Shown here in pieces: positions 49,888 to 54,548 of a DNA stretch of 54,548 bases. The notes beneath the pieces were generated by a model that worked only from the letters and a program-made list of their open reading frames with translations, was not told where the DNA came from and searched no databases. The first letter of the stretch is position 1. Each line of letters begins with the position of its first letter. Made by a program: the position numbers and the translations under genes. The DNA is from Fimbriimonadales bacterium (GTDB taxonomy: Bacteria; Armatimonadota; Fimbriimonadia; Fimbriimonadales; Fimbriimonadaceae): assembly GCA_026418055.1 (NCBI GenBank), contig JAOACB010000015.1:1-54548 (forward strand), in the 5' to 3' direction.

Positions 49888-51136
49888 GTTCCGCAAGCAG
49901 CGCTCGGGCCGCCGACCTGCCGGAGTAGGCGGCCCTCGTCTGCTCAGCCCGATGCAGGCGGGCCGACGGGCTCTGCAGCCGATCGTGCGTGCTCGCCAGC
50001 AGCGCCTCGCGCAGGGAGGCGGCGTTGGCGGTCTCGAACAGAACCACTCCCTCCGTCCGGTCCGCGATCTCGGGAAAGATCCCGCAGCGTGGCGCCACCA
50101 CGGGAACCCCATAGGCTAGGAACTCCAGGGCCGCAAGCCCCCGAGCCTCCGGGATCCTCGACGGCACGGCCCCAACCCCTGCCGTTGCCTGCAGCATCCG
50201 CCTGCGAAACGGCTCGATCTCGCCCAGCGACTGGACGCTTCCCGAGCGCCGCCATGCGTTCATTCGAAGTCCGATTTCCCGGCCGAACCGGCGGTCCATC
50301 ACCCGGCCCGCCATCGTGAGCCGCCAGCCTTGGTCTCGCAGCAACGGCTCCATGGCGTCGAGCAACAGGTCTTGCCCTTTTGCCCGCTGCACCACGCCCA
50401 CACACACGGCGTGCCGCAAGTCCGGCGCCTCGGTGGCGGCGATGCTGGGCTCGTCCGGCAGACACGGCGGCACCACCCCGAAGCGGCTCCTCTCCAACCC
50501 CAACCGTAGAGCCCAAGCCTCCGCCGACGCCTCATGGGTGGCCAGCAACCTTCTGCAACCCTCCGCCCAGCGACCCACCCACCGCCAAGCCTCGCTCCGA
50601 TAGGGCTCTCCGGTGGCGTCCAAGAAGGTCTCCTCGCCTTGCAGGAAGCACGCGCAGGGCACCCCCCAGACGCGATCGACGACCTCCGACGCAGCCCCCA
50701 GCATCGAGTTCGTGATCGTGACCCAGTCCGGCTTGGGCAGCTCTCGGAGCACCGCCTCGAGGCTCTTCCAGCAGGCCGCTTGGGGACCCTCCAGACCGCG
50801 GAGCACACCCACCGTGAGCGCGCCGAGCCTCCTCGCGTCCACAGCCGATGCCCTCGACGTGGCCAGACGTACGAGCCATGGAGCATCCAAGGTCCGTCGG
50901 AGGAAAGCAGGCAGGGCCCTGTACACGGCGCTGGATGCCAGATAAACCGAGATACCGCCGAAGCCCATCGGGCCGAAGGGAACGTCCTCCGCGCGCTCGA
51001 GCCGCAACGGAGTGTAAAGGGGAACGATCAGCACCTCGTGGCCGAGTTCGCGGAGAGCCCGAGCCAGGGCGACGTCTCGCTTGCAGGCACCGCAGTACAT
51101 CGGGCCGGCACCCGCCGCCAGGTGCACGATGCGCAT
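49880..51136 (-). CDS. Glycosyltransferase, GT4/GT-B type
   Basis: 418 aa. N-terminal HLAAGAGPMYCGACKRDVALARALRELGHEV is the usual GT4 start. The C-terminal donor-binding half has VGVVQRAKGQDLLLDAM and the Ex7E segment EARGLAALEFLAYGVPVVAP. Cytoplasmic sugar transferase; donor and acceptor unknown. A -10-like TAGATT lies six bases before the ATG and there is no ribosome binding site. Confidence 0.88.
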   Translation of the reverse strand: MRIVHLAAGAGPMYCGACKRDVALARALRELGHEVLIVPLYTPLRLERAEDVPFGPMGFGGISVYLASSAVYRALPAFLRRTLDAPWLVRLATSRASAVDARRLGALTVGVLRGLEGPQAACWKSLEAVLRELPKPDWVTITNSMLGAASEVVDRVWGVPCACFLQGEETFLDATGEPYRSEAWRWVGRWAEGCRRLLATHEASAEAWALRLGLERSRFGVVPPCLPDEPSIAATEAPDLRHAVCVGVVQRAKGQDLLLDAMEPLLRDQGWRLTMAGRVMDRRFGREIGLRMNAWRRSGSVQSLGEIEPFRRRMLQATAGVGAVPSRIPEARGLAALEFLAYGVPVVAPRCGIFPEIADRTEGVVLFETANAASLREALLASTHDRLQSPSARLHRAEQTRAAYSGRSAARALLAELT

Positions 51137-51142
51137 GCCCCG

Positions 51143-51148
51143 AATCTA
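51143..51148 (-). promoter_or_regulatory. -10-like hexamer of the glycosyltransferase gene
   Basis: TAGATT on the minus strand, six bases before ATG 51136; consistent with a leaderless message. Confidence 0.35.
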
Positions 51149-51221
51149 CCCTCTCGTTCTTGCGCTTCCCTCGGCAAGCGGATGAAGCTTCTCGTGCGGC
51201 GGGCCGTCGGACGGGTGTAGG

Positions 51222-52703
51222 ATGGACCTAGGACCATTCCTTCGGCCCATGCGAGCGCAACTTTTGGAACATCTGACGGTGATCGCTGTGGCGACCGCCT
51301 GCGCCGTGGCCACCGGTTGGTGGGTTCGGAGCTTCTGGTCGGACCCAGAGGTTCCAGAGCGGCCTTTGCTCGCCGACCTGGCTCAGGAGGCCGCGATCAA
51401 GCAGCGGGAGGCAGAGGATGCCCGGAAGGCGCGCTCCCAGGCGTCGGCCGTACCGTCCGGCCCGTCGGTCGTTCCCCAGTCGGCCTCGTCGCCCTCGGCC
51501 GCATCCGTTCGCGAGTGGCCTGGAACGTGGCCGGGTTTCCGAGGCCCCCGACGCGACGGCGTGTGCCGTGACAGGGCTCCGTTGGCCGAGAGCTGGCCGA
51601 CTGGAGGGCCTCCCGTAGTGTGGCGATTGTCGCTTGGAGAAGGGTACGCCTCCGCGGCAATCCATCGCGGTCGCGTGTTCGTGCTGGACTACGATCGAGA
51701 GGCGCGCGCCGACGTGTTGCGTTGCTTCTCTCTGCTCGACGCTCGGGAAATCTGGCGAAACGCCTATCCCGTCGTCGTCAAGCGCAACCACGGAATGTCC
51801 AGAACCGTGCCTGCGACCGACGGTCGGTACGTGGTGAGCCTCGGCCCGAAATGCCACGTGCTGTGCGCCGACTTCGAAACTGGGCGCACGCTCTGGCGCA
51901 AGGACCTCGTCGAGGAGTACGGCGCGGAAGTGCCGGAGTGGTACGCGGGACAGTGCCCACTGATCGATGGAGACCGGGCGATCCTCGCTCCGGGCGGCAA
52001 GGCGCTCATGGTCGCCATCGATCTCGCCTCGGGCAAGGAGGTCTGGAGGACGCCGAACCCGCAGGGCTGGAAGATGACCCACTCCTCCATCGTCAAAGCC
52101 GCCGTGGCTGGCGAGGAGATGTACGTCTATTGCGCTTCGGGCGGAGTGGTCGGCGTGCGAGCGAAGGACGGTTCCCTTCTTTGGATGGACCCGACTTGGG
52201 TGATCAACACCGCAACCGTGCCGACCCCCGTGCCGATCGGCGACGGGCGGTTCTTCCTGACCGGAGGCTACAACGCCGGAGCGATGATGCTGCGGGTGGA
52301 GCGCCAGGACGGAGCGTGGCGAACCCGGACGCTGTTCCGGCTGCCTCCCTCCGAATTCGGGTCCGACCAGCAGACGCCGGTCCTGTACGAGGGCCACCTC
52401 TATGGGGTGGCTCCCGGTGGACAGATGAAGTGCCTCGATCTGAACGGCAAGGTCCTCTGGGCCTCGGGATCGCAGCGCCGTTTCGGCCTCGGGGCTTACG
52501 CCGTCGCGGACGGCAAGATCTTCGCCCTGAACGACCGCGGGGAGCTCACGATGCTGGAGGCCAGTCCGAAGGGCTATCGGGAGCTTGCCACCGCAAGGGT
52601 TCTGCAGGGGCCCGACGCTTGGGGCCCGATGGCGTTCGCCAGCGGGCTGTTGGTGACGCGAGACCAAAACGAGATGGTATGCCTCAACCTCAGCGGATCC
52701 TGA
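51222..52703 (+). CDS. Membrane-anchored PQQ-like propeller protein
   Basis: 493 aa. One helix near residues 18-38 (VIAVATACAVATGWWVRSFW), a charged and Pro/Ser linker, then WPGFRGPRRDGVCRD and a full propeller with blades such as FETGRTLWRKD and LASGKEVWRT. It opens the right-hand redox block and overlaps the next gene by 25 bases. TAGGAT overlaps this ATG, so a start at ATG 51249 (MRAQLLEHL) is possible. No catalytic residues recognised. Confidence 0.82.
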   Translation: MDLGPFLRPMRAQLLEHLTVIAVATACAVATGWWVRSFWSDPEVPERPLLADLAQEAAIKQREAEDARKARSQASAVPSGPSVVPQSASSPSAASVREWPGTWPGFRGPRRDGVCRDRAPLAESWPTGGPPVVWRLSLGEGYASAAIHRGRVFVLDYDREARADVLRCFSLLDAREIWRNAYPVVVKRNHGMSRTVPATDGRYVVSLGPKCHVLCADFETGRTLWRKDLVEEYGAEVPEWYAGQCPLIDGDRAILAPGGKALMVAIDLASGKEVWRTPNPQGWKMTHSSIVKAAVAGEEMYVYCASGGVVGVRAKDGSLLWMDPTWVINTATVPTPVPIGDGRFFLTGGYNAGAMMLRVERQDGAWRTRTLFRLPPSEFGSDQQTPVLYEGHLYGVAPGGQMKCLDLNGKVLWASGSQRRFGLGAYAVADGKIFALNDRGELTMLEASPKGYRELATARVLQGPDAWGPMAFASGLLVTRDQNEMVCLNLSGS

Positions 52704-53620
52704 TCGCCGCCTTGATCCTGTCCTCGGCGTCTTGCGGACCCAGCCCATCGGTGCCCAGCCGCGTCCGCATGGCGAACCAGAGCCTTGCGCAGCTTGGGGC
52801 CGACGAGGGTCTCTTCCGCGAGACCGCGATCGAGCTGCCGAGGGCCTGGCGACCGGCCGCTTTGGCCGTATCGCCCCACGCCGGATTCGTGGCAACAGGT
52901 CCGACGATCTTCGAGATTCGTCAAGGGACGGAGCCAAGGAGCGTCTGCACCTTGGAAGAAGACGTGGTGGCGCTCGCGTGGAGGCCATCGGGAGGGCTTC
53001 TCGCAGCCTCGAGGAGCGGCGTCTACGCGGTGGATTCCGGCACCTTCCGGCGACTGTTTCAGGCTCCCGACACCGAACGGGCGCACTTCGCTTCTCTCGC
53101 GGCCTCCGACTCGCGCATCTGGATCGGAGACGCCGGATGCCGAAAGGTCTGGATCCTGGATCGCGACGGCAAACTCGTCGCGGGCTTCGGCGAACGCACC
53201 GCCGTCTACCCAGGCATTCTGGCGCCGAGCCCCCACCTCGACGTCCTGGCCCTCGCCGATGGAGGGTTCGCCAACGTCAACCCCGGCCGCCACAGACTGG
53301 AGATTCGGAACGCTGACGGCAGGCTCCTGCGATCGTTCGGACGAGAAGGAATGGGGTTGGAGGGGTTTGCAGGATGCTGCAACCCCACGGATGCCGCGGT
53401 CTTGCCTGACGGAAGGTTCGCCACGTTCGAGAAGGGACTGCCCAGAATCAAGCTCTTCCACGCGAACGGGGAGTTCTCCGAGCTCGTTGCAGGCAGCGCC
53501 GCCTTCCATCCCAAACTGGAAGGCGGCGACTTGCAGTGCGACCCGCTGGGACGCATCTGGTTTCTGGATGCTCGCAAGCGGAAGGTCCGCATCTTTTTCC
53601 GGGAGGGCCGGAGGCCGTGA
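52679..53620 (+). CDS. Lipoprotein with NHL-type propeller
   Basis: 313 aa. Lipoprotein signal ending LSSASC (Cys19). The mature part has repeated strands of NHL/6-bladed propeller type (WRPAALAVSPHAGFVATG, KVWILDRDGKLVAGFG, RLEIRNADGRLLRSFGREG, NPTDAAVLPDGRFATFEKG). The pattern of DG-R/F strands is like NHL repeats. Surface or periplasmic, function unknown. Coupled to both neighbours by overlaps. Confidence 0.78.
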   Translation: MPQPQRILIAALILSSASCGPSPSVPSRVRMANQSLAQLGADEGLFRETAIELPRAWRPAALAVSPHAGFVATGPTIFEIRQGTEPRSVCTLEEDVVALAWRPSGGLLAASRSGVYAVDSGTFRRLFQAPDTERAHFASLAASDSRIWIGDAGCRKVWILDRDGKLVAGFGERTAVYPGILAPSPHLDVLALADGGFANVNPGRHRLEIRNADGRLLRSFGREGMGLEGFAGCCNPTDAAVLPDGRFATFEKGLPRIKLFHANGEFSELVAGSAAFHPKLEGGDLQCDPLGRIWFLDARKRKVRIFFREGRRP

Positions 53621-53814
53621 CGCGAAGGCAACTTCTCCTCTCGATGGCGCGGTGGCTGGCAGGAGGCTCCCTCGCCTCGCTCGTCCTGAGCCGCGCCGAA
53701 CCCTGCGGTGACCCCCGGTGCCGCGACTGCGCGTTGTTCTCGCGTTGCCGAAGCCCTCTGCGCCAACCCAAGGCCGACGAAGCCCAGAAAGGAGGCGGCC
53801 GTGCCAGCCGCTGA
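53617..53814 (+). CDS. Small Cys-rich protein with Tat-like start
   Basis: 65 aa. GTG overlaps the upstream TGA (GTGA). N-terminus TRRQLLLSMARWLAGG resembles a twin-arginine signal; then four cysteines at 30, 35, 38 and 44 (CGDPRCRDCALFSRC), and a charged tail. The spacing could hold one Fe-S or metal site. Its end overlaps the next gene by 14 bases. No named family, but its place in the redox block argues it is real. Confidence 0.65.
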   Translation: MTRRQLLLSMARWLAGGSLASLVLSRAEPCGDPRCRDCALFSRCRSPLRQPKADEAQKGGGRASR

Positions 53815-54364
53815 ACGGTCGCGCCGGCAAGTGCTCGCAGACGCGGTCCGCCTCCTAGGCTTGGCCGCGACGAGCGGAATCTTGGGAGCCCTTGCGAACC
53901 GGAGCGAGGCGCGCAACTCGGTTTGGCAGATCGACCCCGATCGTTGCACGCAGTGCGGTAGGTGCGCAACCTCTTGCGTCTTGACCCCTTCCGCGGTGAA
54001 GTGCGTGCACAGCTACGCCCTCTGCGGCTACTGCCAGCTCTGTTTCGGGTTCTTCCGAGATCGTCGCGCCGGAAACCAGCCCTTCGCCGAGAACCTCCGG
54101 TGCCCGACGGACGCGTTGCGTCGCCGGTACGTCGAGGATCCGTACTTCGAGATCGCCGTGGAGGAGGCTCTCTGCATCGGCTGCGGCATCTGCGTGAAGG
54201 GTTGCGACCTGTTCGGCAACCGCTCGCTGCAGCTGCAGATCCGACACGACCGGTGCGTCGGATGCAACGAGTGCGCGATTGCCCGGGACTGCCCCGGCCA
54301 GGCGATTCGCCGCGGCAGCCCGAGAGAGCCGTACCTTCTGCGGAGAAAAGGAGGTCGGCCGTGA
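53801..54364 (+). CDS. Tat-exported polyferredoxin
   Basis: 187 aa. GTG at 53801 follows AAAGGAGGCGG, an excellent ribosome binding site. Twin-arginine signal SRRQVLADAVRLLGLAATSG. Three [4Fe-4S] sets: Cys49/52/55/59, Cys125/128/131/135 and Cys152/155/158/164, plus an unusual central set Cys68/75/78/81/101. Probably a periplasmic electron carrier working with the next, membrane-bound gene. Partner unknown. Confidence 0.85.
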   Translation: MPAAERSRRQVLADAVRLLGLAATSGILGALANRSEARNSVWQIDPDRCTQCGRCATSCVLTPSAVKCVHSYALCGYCQLCFGFFRDRRAGNQPFAENLRCPTDALRRRYVEDPYFEIAVEEALCIGCGICVKGCDLFGNRSLQLQIRHDRCVGCNECAIARDCPGQAIRRGSPREPYLLRRKGGRP

Positions 54365-54548
54365 GGCGAGTCGCGCTTTTTGCGTCCGCCTCTTTGCCGT
54401 TGCTCTCGGTGGCTCAGGAGCAGAAGCGCCAGCCTCCGCCCGACTTCACCTCTGGATCCCAGCTTCCGGCTCCACCCGTCCCACCGCCGAGGGCAGAGTG
54501 GCTGGCGTGGTCCGACGTGGGGGTGCTGCTGCTGGCGCTGGTCCTTGC
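54361..54548 (+). CDS. Start of membrane protein, probably NosR/NapH-like 4Fe-4S protein, cut by window end
   Basis: 62 codons are visible. GTG overlaps the upstream stop (GTGA). Signal-like start (RRVALFASASLPLLSVAQ), a Pro-rich stretch with PPDFTSGSQLPAPPVPPPRAEW, then a hydrophobic helix beginning DVGVLLLALVL. From memory, such a start belongs to membrane polyferredoxins of the NosR/NapH type next to Tat ferredoxins. The identifying cysteines lie beyond the window, so this is a guess. Confidence 0.5.
   Translation, partial: MRRVALFASASLPLLSVAQEQKRQPPPDFTSGSQLPAPPVPPPRAEWLAWSDVGVLLLALVL

Noticed and set aside
48664-52703. PQQ-dependent alcohol dehydrogenases
   Set aside because: The propeller repeats are there, but I see no calcium/PQQ catalytic residues or haem motif; called PQQ-like only.
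1-54548. tRNA, rRNA, CRISPR or insertion sequence
   Set aside because: All gaps were read; none shows a cloverleaf, regularly spaced repeats, a transposase or terminal inverted repeats of a mobile element.

Overview
GC-rich bacterial DNA, almost fully coding. Genes sit in tight co-directional blocks with many 1-4 bp stop/start overlaps and frequent GTG or TTG starts. No rRNA, tRNA, CRISPR array, insertion sequence or phage gene was seen, and no gene-free stretch reaches 300 bases. The gene mix (group 3b [NiFe]-hydrogenase, trimeric [FeFe]-hydrogenase, flagellar hook genes, fused SecDF, pseudopilin, several PQQ-type propellers, a Tat ferredoxin module) fits Armatimonadota (Fimbriimonadia-like) best. 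That placement is a guess of about 50%; Chloroflexota and Planctomycetota are alternatives. The first 16 bases are a Tn5/Nextera mosaic-end adapter remnant, so the left edge is a contig end and the first gene is cut.

Layout. 18-506: 3' end of a polytopic membrane protein, possibly presenilin-like. 519-9509 (minus): four unknown membrane genes, then a group 3b [NiFe]-hydrogenase operon (hyhB, a cNMP-binding-domain gene, hyhG, hyhS, hyhL). 9585-12680 (minus): secreted metzincin-like protease and an FKBP isomerase. 12726-13667: ribokinase. 13664-19183 (minus): purL, TPR protein, nadK, oligopeptide ABC ATPase. 19167-21777: lipoprotein, LemA, a 56-aa membrane protein on the other strand, and a HEAT-repeat protein. 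21787-24155 (minus): RidA, a conserved protein often called quinate 5-dehydrogenase, and an acyl-ACP-reductase-like protein. 24228-30062 (minus): flagellar hook block fliK, flgD, TIGR02530-type gene, flgE. 30189-35890 (plus): HAD phosphatase, glycoside-hydrolase-like protein, era, ZipA-like protein. 35898-39317 (minus): exported protein and secDF. 39348-41316 (plus): dihydroorotase-like protein and gpmA. 41323-43648 (minus): pseudopilin and a REC-PAS-GGDEF protein. 43712-47631 (plus): hydC-hydB-hydA [FeFe]-hydrogenase. 47664-49887: prs and a PQQ-propeller protein. 49880-51136 (minus): glycosyltransferase. 51222-54548 (plus): propeller, NHL-type lipoprotein, small Cys protein, Tat ferredoxin, and the start of a membrane protein cut by the right edge.

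How it works together. Two unrelated hydrogenases, one probably NADP(H)-linked and one NADH-linked, suggest a cell that balances redox with H2 when oxygen is scarce. The HydB subunit lacks the C-terminal ferredoxin-like domain of classical bifurcating enzymes. The rest is motility, envelope biogenesis, nucleotide and central metabolism.

A window-wide regulatory pattern stands out. Many genes without a Shine-Dalgarno sequence have a TANNNT-type -10 hexamer 5-8 bases before the start codon, which suggests widespread leaderless transcription. purL and its divergent neighbour would then have overlapping 5' ends.
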